Position numbers and translations under genes: made by a program. Under the pieces are notes generated by a model, which was not told where the DNA came from, did not search any database, and worked only from the letters and a program-made list of their open reading frames with translations. From positions 1 through 64,000 of the forward strand of contig CBDDBN010000004.1 of assembly GCA_965225735.1 (NCBI GenBank): DNA of 64,000 nt, in the 5' to 3' direction. This document shows, piece after piece, positions 24,703 through 34,258 of the stretch. Source of the DNA: Denitrobaculum sp965225735. Lineage in GTDB: Bacteria > Pseudomonadota > Alphaproteobacteria > Kiloniellales > Kiloniellaceae. The first letter of the stretch is position 1. Every line of letters starts with the position of its first letter.

Positions 24703-26177
24703 ATTTCGGCGATCCGACGCCCGCCTTCTGAGGGTTGCTCCAGCTCCGCATGGGCGGCGGCAATTGCTTCGACTCGGACCAGAACCTCCGGCAAGGCCGG
24801 GCAGGCCCGCTGCGCCTTGGTATCGACATGCAGCATCATCTGTTCTGCTGTCGCGAGCCGGGTGCGGTCCTTAGCATGCGTCATAACATGGAACAGGCGC
24901 AGCCGTTTTGGGTCTTGGCCCAAAAGCAGTGTGCTGACTTCAATCGGTTCCTCAGCATGCACCTCACGCAGGTGCATAATGTGCGTCTCGACCGTGTAGT
25001 AGCTGTGGCCGCCGGCGAGGTAATCGGCGTCGACCCCGATATAGCCATAGAAGGCGTCGGAAGCTTCACCAAAGACCTGCAGGTATCGGCTTTCGGTCAT
25101 GTGCCCATTGTAATCAACCCATTCCGGGTCGACCGCCGTTTTTAGAAGCGTCAGAGGCTGCGTGAGGTCGTCGCCCTCCGACATCACCTGCCCCTGGGAC
25201 TGTCCGAAAAGCTTCGCTTCGAAATTCTTAAGAACCGCACCGGCGGCGAAGTCGTTCTTTCGCAGTCCCTGAAGAATCGAAACCAGGCAGTCATCACGCT
25301 TGCGCTCGTAGTCGCGGATAGAGATGCCCGCTGCTTGAGCCTCAGACTGATTGACCACCTTGTCGATAAGGCCATCAGTCAGCTCCGGCGCCTCCAGTTT
25401 GGTCCAGGGGAGCTTCAGCGCCGGGCCGAACTGCTCCATGAAATGGCGCATCCCCGCTTCGCCACCTGCCAGACGATAGGTCAGGAACGATCCCATGAAG
25501 GCGAAACGCAAGCCAGCTCCATAGCGGAAGGAATCATCGATCTCCTCCACCGTCGCGATGCCATCGTTGACCAGCCAAAGTGACTCGCGCCAGATGGCTT
25601 CCAGCAGGCGATCGGCAAGAAACCCGTCGATTTCCTTACGCAGAACCAGCGCCTTCATGCCGACGGACTCGTAGATCTTAGCTGCCTCTTGTTTAACCTG
25701 ATCACTGGTCTGATTGCCGCCACAGACCTCGACAAGCGGCAAGAGATAAACCGGGTTGAAGGGGTGACCGACCACCAGACGCTCCGGGTTGCGCATTTCA
25801 GCCTGCAAACGGCTGGGCAGCAGGCCCGAGGTCGAAGATCCCACAATCACGTCGGGGCCAATCGCCTTGCTGATTCTGCTCAGCACCTCGATCTTAAGTT
25901 CTTCACGTTCCGGCAGACTTTCCTGCACGAAATCCGCGTCCCGCACCGCTTCTTCGATATCGGTGACGATGCGCAGACTGCCCTCTTTCAAGTTCGAGGT
26001 GTAGGTCAGCTTTTTTTGCGCCCGCCGCGCATTGGCGAGTACTTCGCCGATCTTCCGTTCGGCTTCCGGATCCGGATCCGCGACGGTGACATCGATCCCG
26101 TTGAGAAGAAAACGCGCGGCCCAGCCGCCGCCGATCACGCCGCCGCCAACCAGGCCGACCTTCCGAATTTCGCGCAT
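24699..26177 (-). CDS. L-carnitine 3-dehydrogenase fused to a hotdog thioesterase
   Basis: 492 residues in two parts. Residues 1 to about 320 are a 3-hydroxyacyl-CoA dehydrogenase-like NAD+ enzyme: GLVGGGVIGGGWAARF (nucleotide loop), GSSTSGLLPS, VVGHPFNPVYLLPLVEV with H138. Residues about 340-480 are a 4HBT/hotdog thioesterase: VDPEWVDYNGHMTESRYLQV. Such fusions occur in alphaproteobacterial carnitine operons: the first part oxidises carnitine to 3-dehydrocarnitine, the second hydrolyses betainyl-CoA to glycine betaine. The gene follows the cleavage-enzyme gene by 23 bp. The start follows GGAAG. Confidence 0.9.
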   Translation of the reverse strand: MREIRKVGLVGGGVIGGGWAARFLLNGIDVTVADPDPEAERKIGEVLANARRAQKKLTYTSNLKEGSLRIVTDIEEAVRDADFVQESLPEREELKIEVLSRISKAIGPDVIVGSSTSGLLPSRLQAEMRNPERLVVGHPFNPVYLLPLVEVCGGNQTSDQVKQEAAKIYESVGMKALVLRKEIDGFLADRLLEAIWRESLWLVNDGIATVEEIDDSFRYGAGLRFAFMGSFLTYRLAGGEAGMRHFMEQFGPALKLPWTKLEAPELTDGLIDKVVNQSEAQAAGISIRDYERKRDDCLVSILQGLRKNDFAAGAVLKNFEAKLFGQSQGQVMSEGDDLTQPLTLLKTAVDPEWVDYNGHMTESRYLQVFGEASDAFYGYIGVDADYLAGGHSYYTVETHIMHLREVHAEEPIEVSTLLLGQDPKRLRLFHVMTHAKDRTRLATAEQMMLHVDTKAQRACPALPEVLVRVEAIAAAHAELEQPSEGGRRIAEI

Positions 26178-26200
26178 ATCAAAAATCTTCCTTGAAAGCG

Positions 26201-27094
26201 TCAGCTGCGTTTAACCAGCTTGAGCTTCTGCCGCACCTCTTCGGGTCCCAGCACCTTGACGTTCATCGCCTCGAGGATGGTCACGGCGCGCTCCACCAGC
26301 GAACCGTTGGTCGCTTTGACGCCACGGGAAAGATAGAGATTGTCCTCAAGCCCGACCCGCACATTGCCGCCGCAGAGCGCCGCCTGGGCGACGAAAGGCA
26401 ACTGCATGCGTCCGATGGAAAAGGCCGAAAAGATCGAATCCTTCGGCAAGGCGTTGACCAGAGCCTGGAAGGTCATGGGATCATCGGGTGCACCGTAAGG
26501 AATACCCATGCAGAGCTGAATCATGATCGGGTCGTCGAGCAGCCCCTCGGAAATGAGATGCTTTACGAAGACCAGATGGCCGCTGTCGAAGACTTCGAGT
26601 TCCGGCCTTACACCAAGCTCCTGCACGCGCTTTGCCATGGTGCGCAGCATGGAAGGTGTGTTGGTCATGACATAATCGCCGGCCAGGAAATTCATCGTGC
26701 CGCAATCCAGCGTGCAGATTTCCGGCAGAAGCTGTTCGACATGTGCCAGACGCTCCAGCGGCCCGACCATGTCCGTGCCTTCCGGATTGAGTGGCAGAGG
26801 AGATTCGCCGGACCCGAAGATGACGTCGCCGCCCATGCCCGCCGTCAGGTTAATCACCACGTCGGTGTCAGCCTCACGGATCCGATCGACCACTTCCTTG
26901 AAGAGTTCCGGATCGCGTGCGCCTAAGCCGGTCTCAGGATCGCGCACATGGATGTGGGCAATGGCGGCGCCGGCCTTCGCGGCCTCAATGGCGGCATCGG
27001 CGATTTCCTTCGGCGTAACCGGCACATGCTCGCTCTTGTCCGCGGATTCGGCGGCCCCGGTAACGGCACAGGTGACAAAGACTTCCCAGTTCAT
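26201..27094 (-). CDS. BKACE-family dehydrocarnitine cleavage enzyme
   Basis: 297-residue zinc enzyme of the beta-keto acid cleavage family. The metal motif HIHVRDPETG is present, as are INLTAGMGGD and DCGTMNF. Members transfer the acetyl part of a beta-keto acid to or from CoA; with carnitine dehydrogenase next to it, 3-dehydrocarnitine plus acetyl-CoA giving betainyl-CoA plus acetoacetate is the likely reaction. The start follows AGGAGAAA. It is divergent from the CdhR-like regulator and upstream of the dehydrogenase-thioesterase gene in one operon. Confidence 0.9.
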   Translation of the reverse strand: MNWEVFVTCAVTGAAESADKSEHVPVTPKEIADAAIEAAKAGAAIAHIHVRDPETGLGARDPELFKEVVDRIREADTDVVINLTAGMGGDVIFGSGESPLPLNPEGTDMVGPLERLAHVEQLLPEICTLDCGTMNFLAGDYVMTNTPSMLRTMAKRVQELGVRPELEVFDSGHLVFVKHLISEGLLDDPIMIQLCMGIPYGAPDDPMTFQALVNALPKDSIFSAFSIGRMQLPFVAQAALCGGNVRVGLEDNLYLSRGVKATNGSLVERAVTILEAMNVKVLGPEEVRQKLKLVKRS

Positions 27095-27185
27095 CGGCTT
27101 TCTCCTGCTATCGACGCACTCTAGCCTTGCCTTCGGAAAAAACCCGTATGAAATTCACCCAGAATCGTACTAATTTCGACGAATC

Positions 27186-28148
27186 ATGGATAAGGCGCCT
27201 CTGCACTACGGTTTTCTGCTGCTCCCGGAATTCAGCAACCTTTGCCTGGCCAACGCGGTGGAGCCGCTCCGGGCGGCCAATCACTTCGCGGTCTCGAGGC
27301 TTTACGACTGGTCGCTGCTTTCCCCGGACGGCCAAGCCATCACGACCTCCAGCGGTCTGACCGTTGCAGCCGATTCGGCGCTGAATGAGGTGGAACGCCT
27401 GGATATTCTCTTCGTGGTCGCCGGCTACGATTACCGTCGCATGGTATCCCGGGAACTGAACGCGGAGCTACGTCGTTTTGCGCGCGCCGGCTGCCTCATC
27501 GCGGGGCTAGACACCGGCAGCTATCTTATGGCGGCGGCGGGCCTTCTGAATGGCTTTCGGGCAACCATCCACTGGCAGGAACTTGAGTCCTTTGCCGAAG
27601 AGTTCCTGGAAGTCGAGGTCGTTCCGGACCGCTTCGTCCTCGACCGCAACAGAATCACCGCAGGCGGCGCGACGACCACTCTGGATCTCATGCTGCAGAT
27701 CATCTCCAGAGACTATGGCGAGGCTCAAGCACTCGACGTCGCGGGTGTTCTGATCTACGACCAGCACCAACACGCGCAGGATCCGCAGGCAGGTCTGGCG
27801 CTGCGCGGCACTGGCCGTCTGCCCCCCAAACTTGTCGATAGCATCGCGGTGATGCAGGACAACATCGAAGTCCCCCTACCGCTCGCCACTCTGGCCTTAA
27901 AGGTCGGGTTATCCCAACGCGAACTGCAGCGGCTCTTCAAACGTCAGCTCCAGACCACACCGCACCGCTATTACCTGCATCTTCGGCTAAGCGTCGCGCG
28001 CAGTCTCTTGCTGGAAACCCGCAAGGGCCTTGGCGAAGTGGCCGCCCGCAGCGGTTTTAGCTCCGCCGCAACGCTATCTCACGCTTACGTGCGGCACTTC
28101 GGCCAGCCGCCATCGGCCGCGCGGCGGCGGCAACTTCAAGAAGGCTAA
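27186..28148 (+). CDS. cdhR: CdhR-like AraC-family regulator with GATase1/DJ-1 domain
   Basis: 320 residues. N-terminal amidotransferase-like sensor domain (FLLLPEFSNLCLANAVEPLR, GCLIAGLDTGSYLMAAAGLL) and C-terminal AraC helix-turn-helix domain (LATLALKVGLSQRELQRLFK, ARSGFSSAATLSHAYVRHFG). The sensor has Asp instead of a cysteine at the nucleophile elbow (GLDTG), as in CdhR/GbdR-type proteins. It is divergent from the carnitine operon, which it should activate. The 91-bp gap must hold both promoters. Confidence 0.85.
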   Translation: MDKAPLHYGFLLLPEFSNLCLANAVEPLRAANHFAVSRLYDWSLLSPDGQAITTSSGLTVAADSALNEVERLDILFVVAGYDYRRMVSRELNAELRRFARAGCLIAGLDTGSYLMAAAGLLNGFRATIHWQELESFAEEFLEVEVVPDRFVLDRNRITAGGATTTLDLMLQIISRDYGEAQALDVAGVLIYDQHQHAQDPQAGLALRGTGRLPPKLVDSIAVMQDNIEVPLPLATLALKVGLSQRELQRLFKRQLQTTPHRYYLHLRLSVARSLLLETRKGLGEVAARSGFSSAATLSHAYVRHFGQPPSAARRRQLQEG

Positions 28149-28164
28149 CCTCATCCTGTAAGGC

Positions 28165-28836
28165 TTACGGACCGACCGACATCGCGAGGACGCGGCTGAT
28201 TTCAGTCAGCGAACGCCCGCTTTCCGCGGACCAGTCGTTAAAGGCTGTCTGCACAGCATGCATGGAGGATTTCGAGCCAGGCGCCTTGTCCACAACGCCT
28301 TCGCGGATCAACGCAGCGGTAACATCTTTGGAAAGAACAAAGCTGTCCTTGCCAATCTGACGCAAAAAGTACTGCGCTGTCGTCCCACCCAGACGTCCGC
28401 CGCGTTTCTTGAGCAGCTCCAGCAGACCGATGTAGTCCTCGGATGGCCAGGCGCCCAGGCAACGCGCCGCAGTGCCGTGCTCACGCGCGAGATCGTTCAG
28501 AAAGATTGCGTTGTCGCGTACTGATAGGATCTTAACCGCGTTACGGACAATGCGCGTATCTTTAACCAGGCGATCCAGGTCCTCATCCGACATCAGTGAC
28601 CAGCGCCCCGGATTAAAGCCGTCGAAGGCTTCCTCGAAACCCGGCCATTTGTTTTCAATGACCTTCCAGTTGAAGCCCGCCTGAAACACGCAGCGGGTCA
28701 TACCCGCCAACCAGCGATCATCGCCAAGCTTGGTGAGGACCGCCGCCGATTTCGGTTTACTCAGCAAGTCTTCAAGAGCCTCAGCACCTCCCTTGCGCCC
28801 AGCCGCAATGGAAAAGATCTCGTCAAATTTGCGCAT
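28165..28836 (-). CDS. DNA-3-methyladenine glycosylase I (Tag)-like protein
   Basis: 223 residues. The helix-hairpin-helix-type core matches Tag: VFQAGFNWKVIENKWPGFEEAF, DLDRLVKDTRIVRNAVKI and KKRGGRLGGTTAQYFLRQIG, each shown only in part. E. coli Tag's zinc-binding Cys/His ends are absent, so this is a zinc-less relative. The likely role is removal of alkylated adenine from DNA. The start follows GAGGG. Confidence 0.75.
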   Translation of the reverse strand: MRKFDEIFSIAAGRKGGAEALEDLLSKPKSAAVLTKLGDDRWLAGMTRCVFQAGFNWKVIENKWPGFEEAFDGFNPGRWSLMSDEDLDRLVKDTRIVRNAVKILSVRDNAIFLNDLAREHGTAARCLGAWPSEDYIGLLELLKKRGGRLGGTTAQYFLRQIGKDSFVLSKDVTAALIREGVVDKAPGSKSSMHAVQTAFNDWSAESGRSLTEISRVLAMSVGP

Positions 28837-29047
28837 AGTCGAACCCTCGTTAATGTTTGCCGAGCAGCCAGCACTGCGTCACGGACAAGCGGAGATTGTC
28901 TACCAGTCCGCCTATTGAGACGAGGCAAACCCGCTCCGCCAGACAGATTGTGATCCAACTCACAGGTTTGTGAAGTTGAGCCAGCCGGATTGCGCGGCAG
29001 AATCGGGAGAGCAGCCTTATGCATAAGCCGCGGGGAAAACTCTGTTC

Positions 29048-30703
29048 ATGTCGCGCTTCCTGGAAATGATGAGGGCTTTCGAGTTTTTAGCAGGTCTGGT
29101 CCTGGCCAGCGGTCTTAGTGGACCCACGACCGCTGCAGCGGAGAATGTACCGCGCGAACTTTCACTCCTGACGCAAGTCGATCCCTGGCCCGTTGTCAGC
29201 CAAATGGCGCTGTTTCGCGGACGCCTCTGGTTCACCAACAGCGTTAAAGGCGTCGACCACAATTCGGCGGAAGTTTACAGCTTCGATCCGGTCACAAACG
29301 CGACACGATATGAGCGCCACCTCTGGAGTCAGGATGCAGGCAACCCGCTCGTCTCCGGCGGCCTGCTCTACTGGCCCTCGGAAGATCCGCGCATCTCGCC
29401 AGGCTGGGGCGATTTTCAGGTAACCAATGGTGAGGATTGGGCGACCGGACAAATCACCACGGCCCGCATGTTTCACGTCTTTGCCATGGGAGAACTGAAC
29501 GGACGGCTATACGCCGCCACCTCCGCCTGGCGCGCCGGACTTCAGGTCTCCGACGACCGTGGCAAGACCTGGCGCGAAGCCTACGATCATCCAACGCCCG
29601 ACCGGCGCGTCTCCCGGATTGTCGATCTGCTCGAAGTCGGTGGCTTCCTTGTCGGTCAGTTGAGGGCCCCAGAGGGCCGCAAGCTTGTGCGTTTCGACGG
29701 CAGCGAATTGAGCGATGTGCCGGGCTGGCCCAAGAACCATGCGATGTCTGAGGTCGTCAGGCACGGGGACTTTGTCTACGGTCTGGTGCAGGGAGAAGAA
29801 GGTGCTGTCGTCTGGCGCAGCGACGGAAGGTCTTCAGAGGCCGTGAGCAGGGTTAGAACCGGTTGGCGCCCTTTCGATCTGACCTCCGACGGGACAGACC
29901 TTTGGGCGATTGGTGACTCCGCGGAAGGCGGCCGCCTGTGGCGCAGCCGCGATGGTCGGAACTGGAGGCTTGCCGGTACAGTCACGGGCGGCGAGCCCTT
30001 CGACGTGATTGCGGACAATCAAGCCGTCTATGTCGGCGGCAGTGACAGCGAAAACCGGGCAAGCCTCTGGGCCTTGATCCACAAACCCGCCGAACCCGAA
30101 ACGACCCCGAGCCGCGCTCTGCCCGATCTACTGCCGGAGCCCCAGAGGCGTGTGACCGACTGGAACGCACGGGCGGATGCGCTCGACCGCGCCCTCGCCG
30201 CGCCCGAAACCTATGACAACTTTGGCCGCCCCTTACGAGCGCTCGCTTTCGATGCGGCAACCTCGTCGCCGCCGCCCGGCTTTTTCGCTCAGCGTCTCAG
30301 CGTGCCGCGGCCCGAAGGCAGGCTTAATCCCTTCCGCGATGTGATCATCGATCCACAGGGCGACATCGGGGCGTCCATTTTGCTCTGGGCCATGGGCATT
30401 GCCGAACAAGGACCGATTCCCCCTGAAATGATCGCTGCCGATTGGACGAAGCCTGAGAACGGCGCGGCCAAGTATTTCGATCCTCACTTCTATGCTATCT
30501 GGGCCGCCGCGCGCGCCGGACAGAAGGATCACGCCACAATTGAAGCCCTTATGTCGCGGCTCGACCGCCCATCGGACCCGCTCTGGTTAAAGGGAGACGC
30601 CGTCGGCGCCCTCACCGATCTCACAGGACAGCGCTTCGGTTTCGATTTCGCAGCCTGGCAAAGCTGGTGGGACACAACAAAGAGCGCATGGCCTGACAGC
30701 TAA
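29048..30703 (+). CDS. Exported beta-propeller protein of unknown function
   Basis: 551 residues. Signal peptide 1-31 (FEFLAGLVLASGLSGPTTAA). Residues about 45-350 consist of repeated beta-propeller-like segments ending in Asp-box/BNR-type sequences such as VSDDRGKTWREAY and WRSRDGRNWRLAG. Residues about 360-551 form a separate, partly helical domain with DPHFYAIWAAARAGQKD and SWWDTT. I do not recognise the family. It stands alone between the Tag-like gene and a sugar symporter. Confidence 0.7.
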   Translation: MSRFLEMMRAFEFLAGLVLASGLSGPTTAAAENVPRELSLLTQVDPWPVVSQMALFRGRLWFTNSVKGVDHNSAEVYSFDPVTNATRYERHLWSQDAGNPLVSGGLLYWPSEDPRISPGWGDFQVTNGEDWATGQITTARMFHVFAMGELNGRLYAATSAWRAGLQVSDDRGKTWREAYDHPTPDRRVSRIVDLLEVGGFLVGQLRAPEGRKLVRFDGSELSDVPGWPKNHAMSEVVRHGDFVYGLVQGEEGAVVWRSDGRSSEAVSRVRTGWRPFDLTSDGTDLWAIGDSAEGGRLWRSRDGRNWRLAGTVTGGEPFDVIADNQAVYVGGSDSENRASLWALIHKPAEPETTPSRALPDLLPEPQRRVTDWNARADALDRALAAPETYDNFGRPLRALAFDAATSSPPPGFFAQRLSVPRPEGRLNPFRDVIIDPQGDIGASILLWAMGIAEQGPIPPEMIAADWTKPENGAAKYFDPHFYAIWAAARAGQKDHATIEALMSRLDRPSDPLWLKGDAVGALTDLTGQRFGFDFAAWQSWWDTTKSAWPDS

Positions 30704-30930
30704 GCGATTTGCGCGCAAAAGCCTGTTTCAGAAAGAAAATCTGACAAAAACACCGCCCGCGCCTGATTTTCGCGACGAAACAAGGCGTGCGCTGTCGCGC
30801 GCGTCTCTTTCACCAGACCTCAAGGCATCCAAACAGCTACCCGCTGCGTATAGAGACCGGTTTTCAATAAGAGGCGTTGAACGCCGGGCCGCAGGAAGCT
30901 GCGACCTAGCTTGGACAGGCAGCGAGATCG

Positions 30931-32394
30931 ATGCAGACAGCTTCAGCAAACAAAGGAAATCCGGGTACGGCGCCAGCCGACGTGCCGGCACTCTCCTTTG
31001 CTACGCTGACCAGCTACGGCTTTCTCGCCTTTCCACTCGCGGCAGCGGTTCTCAGCCTTCAGGTGTTCCTGCCGACTTATTATGCGCAAGCGACCGGTCT
31101 CAGCCTCACCGTGATTGGCGGTGTTTTGCTCATTGCGCGGCTGTGGGACACCGTCACCGATCCGATCATCGGCTATCTCTCGGAAAAGACGCCCGCGCGC
31201 TTTGGGCGCCGCCGTTTCTGGGTACTTCTCGGCAGCCCTTTGATCGCGCTGTCGGTCTGGGCACTCTTTCAGCCTCCCGAAAACCCAAGTGCGTTCTACC
31301 TCCTGGGCTGGGCGATCGTGATCTATCTTGCCGGAACGGCCGTCGTGGTGCCTACCTACGCCTGGGGTGCGGATCTTTCCCCCGACTACCAGGAGCGCAG
31401 CCGGATTAGCGGCGTGCGCGTGCTCTTCGGTCTGCTGGGCAGCCTGGCCGCCCTGAGCCTGCCGGAGATTCTCAGCCAGGGCGCAAGCGCTACCGGGACC
31501 GAAGACAGCCTGGGTGGCGGCTTGCAGGGCAATAGCATCATGATCATCGGCAGTCTGATGCTCGCCGTTGTTGTCTGCTGCCTCTTCGTTCCCGACAACG
31601 CACGTTCGAAGCTGCCCAAGGGTTCGCCATTCGCCAGCTTTTCCCTGCTAGCTCAGGCCAAGCCGATCCGCCAGCTTATGGTGAGTTACCTGTTGAACGG
31701 CATCGCGAACGCCCTGCCGGCAACGCTCTTTCTCCTTTTCGCCACGCATGTACTCGGCGCAGCGGACCAGGCCGGCCTTCTGTTGCTGCTTTACTTCGGT
31801 GTCTGCGCGCTATCGGTTCCCTTTTGGGTCATGGCCTCGAAACGCTGGAGCAAGCACGCGGCCTGGCGTGGCGCCATGACCGTCGCTTGCCTGGTCTTCG
31901 TTTGGGTTCCTTTCCTGGGGGCAGGCGATACGACAGCCTTTCTTCTTATTGTCATCGCCACGGGTATTGCTGCCGGCGCCGATCTGGTTCTGCCCGCCGC
32001 GCTGCAAGCGGATCTTGTCGACTGGGATGAGGATAAAACCGGCTTCCGGCGCGCAGGTATCTTTTTCGCCGTCTGGGGCACGGCCTCAAAGCTTACCTTC
32101 GCGATTGCTATCGGGCTTGCTTTTCCGCTTTTGGACCTCGTCGGGTTCTCGGCAAAGGGAGAGAACGGCCCAGGTGAACTCCTGGTGCTTTCCCTGCTCT
32201 ATGGCGGCCTTCCTGTCGCGCTCAAGCTCTCTGCCGTGATGCTGATGGGCAACTACCCAGTCACGCGTGAGCTTCACGACGCAATCAGAATGCGATTGGC
32301 ACAGCGGAATCTGGAAGTTCCGGAAATCAGCGAAAGAACGGAACTCACACCAAGGTCAGCCGGCGAGAACCTCGAAGCGACAGGGCAACGCTGA
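30931..32394 (+). CDS. GPH-family (MelB-like) sugar:cation symporter
   Basis: 487 residues, about 12 membrane helices. The GPH signature is clear: LWDTVTDPIIGYLSEKTP followed by FGRRRFWVLLGSPL. The second half has the matching DLVDWDEDKTGFRRAG loop. It imports a glycoside with Na+ or H+. The next two genes on the same strand encode exported envelope proteins, so an operon is possible but functionally unclear. The ribosome site is weak. Confidence 0.85.
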   Translation: MQTASANKGNPGTAPADVPALSFATLTSYGFLAFPLAAAVLSLQVFLPTYYAQATGLSLTVIGGVLLIARLWDTVTDPIIGYLSEKTPARFGRRRFWVLLGSPLIALSVWALFQPPENPSAFYLLGWAIVIYLAGTAVVVPTYAWGADLSPDYQERSRISGVRVLFGLLGSLAALSLPEILSQGASATGTEDSLGGGLQGNSIMIIGSLMLAVVVCCLFVPDNARSKLPKGSPFASFSLLAQAKPIRQLMVSYLLNGIANALPATLFLLFATHVLGAADQAGLLLLLYFGVCALSVPFWVMASKRWSKHAAWRGAMTVACLVFVWVPFLGAGDTTAFLLIVIATGIAAGADLVLPAALQADLVDWDEDKTGFRRAGIFFAVWGTASKLTFAIAIGLAFPLLDLVGFSAKGENGPGELLVLSLLYGGLPVALKLSAVMLMGNYPVTRELHDAIRMRLAQRNLEVPEISERTELTPRSAGENLEATGQR

Positions 32395-32433
32395 TGACGA
32401 GACAGCAAAGACAACAGACGGGAGACCGACTGA

Positions 32434-33117
32434 ATGACACGTGCGTGCAAGCTTGGGGTGCGCAGCTGCTGGGCACGAACAACTCGGGGGATCGTATTTC
32501 TTCTGGCCGCCTTGTCGGTCGCATCTTGTGGTGGGCTTAAATTGCAAGACTTCGAAAATACCGAACCCGAGCTGAAGCTCGAAGACTACTTCGTCGGCCG
32601 TATGAAGGCCTGGGGTCAGTTCCAGGATCGCTTCGATAAGGTCCGGCGCCGCTTTACCGTGGACATCGAAGGCACCTGGGATGGCGAAACGCTGACCCTG
32701 AAAGAAGACTTCGTCTACAACGACGGCGAAACCGAACAGCGCATTTGGACTCTGCGCAAAACAGGTCCGGACGAGTGGGAAGGCACAGCGCCGGGTGTCG
32801 TCGGCGTGGCGAAAGGCAAGGTTGTCGGCAACGCGCTGAACTGGACCTATCTCTTCGACCTCCCAGTTGGCGACAGCACTCTGCGCGTCAAATTCGATGA
32901 CTGGCTGTGGCTTCAGGACGAGCGGGTCATGATCAACCGGGCCTATGTCTCGAAGTTCGGCCTGAAGGTCGGCGAGGCGCTGATCTTCTTCCACAAGGAA
33001 CCCGCTCAGCAGAGTGACAGTTTGGATCGCCGACCCGAGGAAACGGCGGAAGACGATTTCGCGGCCGGGCCACATCTCATGGATATCAAGACAGCGGCTA
33101 ACAGCGGACGCTTTTAG
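32434..33117 (+). CDS. DUF3833 family lipoprotein
   Basis: 227 residues. An N-terminal hydrophobic segment ends in a lipobox-like SVASCGG, so the protein is probably an outer- or inner-membrane lipoprotein. The DUF3833 pattern is evident: KLEDYFVGRMKAWGQFQDRF, WDGETLTLKEDFVYNDGE, GNALNWTYLFDLPV and VMINRAYVSKFGLKVGE. Function unknown; these proteins look like lipocalin-type beta barrels. It lies 39 bp after the symporter gene. Confidence 0.82.
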   Translation: MTRACKLGVRSCWARTTRGIVFLLAALSVASCGGLKLQDFENTEPELKLEDYFVGRMKAWGQFQDRFDKVRRRFTVDIEGTWDGETLTLKEDFVYNDGETEQRIWTLRKTGPDEWEGTAPGVVGVAKGKVVGNALNWTYLFDLPVGDSTLRVKFDDWLWLQDERVMINRAYVSKFGLKVGEALIFFHKEPAQQSDSLDRRPEETAEDDFAAGPHLMDIKTAANSGRF

Positions 33118-33157
33118 ACCCCAGCTTCAATCGCTTCGATTAAGGGAACAACGCATC

Positions 33158-33976
33158 ATGGCCAGACGGATTTCCAGCCGCCCTTCGATCCCGTTGCAGG
33201 TTTCGACTGCCGCCACGGCGGCGTTGTGTGCCGCCGCGCTCCTGGGCTTTGCGGCCCTTCCGGTCGATGCCAGCTCAGATGGGGGCGATGCGCGCCCGAG
33301 CGACGATCCCAGCAGCCTCGCCTTCAGTGTTCTGCGCAAAGGCGATGTTATCGGCAGTCACTCCATCGACTTCACCCGCCGCGGTGAGGATCTGATCGTC
33401 GATATCGATATCGACCTCGAGCTCAAGTTCGCCTTCATCACCCTCTTTCGTTACGAGCACAGTAATCGCGAAGTCTGGCGCGGCAAGCGCTTGATCTCGA
33501 TCGACACCCGGACCGATAACAACGGCACGGAGCATTGGATTAGCGGACGGGCCGGCAAGAAGGGTTTTGAGGTTACGTCGGATGGCGGCGAAGCAATCCT
33601 GCCATCAGATGTCTTGCCCAGCAGCTATTGGCATCCGGATACCCGCAAGGCGAAAACCCTGCTGAACACGCAGACCGGCGTGCTCGCGGAAATCAATGTC
33701 ACGCCGGACAACGACGAGAGCTATGTGCCCATGCCTTGGGGACCTCAAACCGCCCAGGCCTTCAAGGTCTCGGGAGATATCGATCTCAACCTTTGGTACG
33801 ACAGCCGCGGCTGCCTACTAAAGCTGAATTTCTCCGCGCCGAAGGATGGTTCGCTGATCGACTACAATCCGGCCAAACATCTGGGAGCCGACGGCGACCC
33901 CAGCCTTGCCGGGCATCCCCTGATCGGGGTTTGCGCCGGCACCCGGCTGACGAGCGCCGGGCAGGATCCGCAGTAA
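33158..33976 (+). CDS. Exported DUF6134-like protein
   Basis: 272 residues. Signal peptide 1-37 (ATAALCAAALLGFAALPVDA). The mature part is beta-rich with FSVLRKGDVIGSHSIDFTRR, LFRYEHSNREVWRGKRLISI and a late cysteine pair (GCLLKL, GVCAGT). This resembles the DUF6134/DUF3108-type envelope proteins. The ATG at 33158 is preferred over an open frame starting at 33014 that overlaps the previous gene. Confidence 0.7.
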   Translation: MARRISSRPSIPLQVSTAATAALCAAALLGFAALPVDASSDGGDARPSDDPSSLAFSVLRKGDVIGSHSIDFTRRGEDLIVDIDIDLELKFAFITLFRYEHSNREVWRGKRLISIDTRTDNNGTEHWISGRAGKKGFEVTSDGGEAILPSDVLPSSYWHPDTRKAKTLLNTQTGVLAEINVTPDNDESYVPMPWGPQTAQAFKVSGDIDLNLWYDSRGCLLKLNFSAPKDGSLIDYNPAKHLGADGDPSLAGHPLIGVCAGTRLTSAGQDPQ

Positions 33977-34258
33977 CGGCTCTGCGGCCGAGCCTGGAAA
34001 TACCAAGCATGACGGGGAGTTAACCGCAGCCTCGGAATAAATTCACCTTGACTTCCGAGGCGAGATGGCACATTTGTGCAGTGCATCATCGTCTCGCGCT
34101 AGCGCGATACGTTGTGGAATTGACCGCTACGTGATACCGCGAGACCGTATTGTTTCATCGTTTTCGTCCCCCATCGCGCATGGGACGCAGTGAGAGCGTC
34201 ACACCGGAAATCGAGACTAAGTGGCGATTTTTGGGTACACAGCGCAGAAAGACACTTC

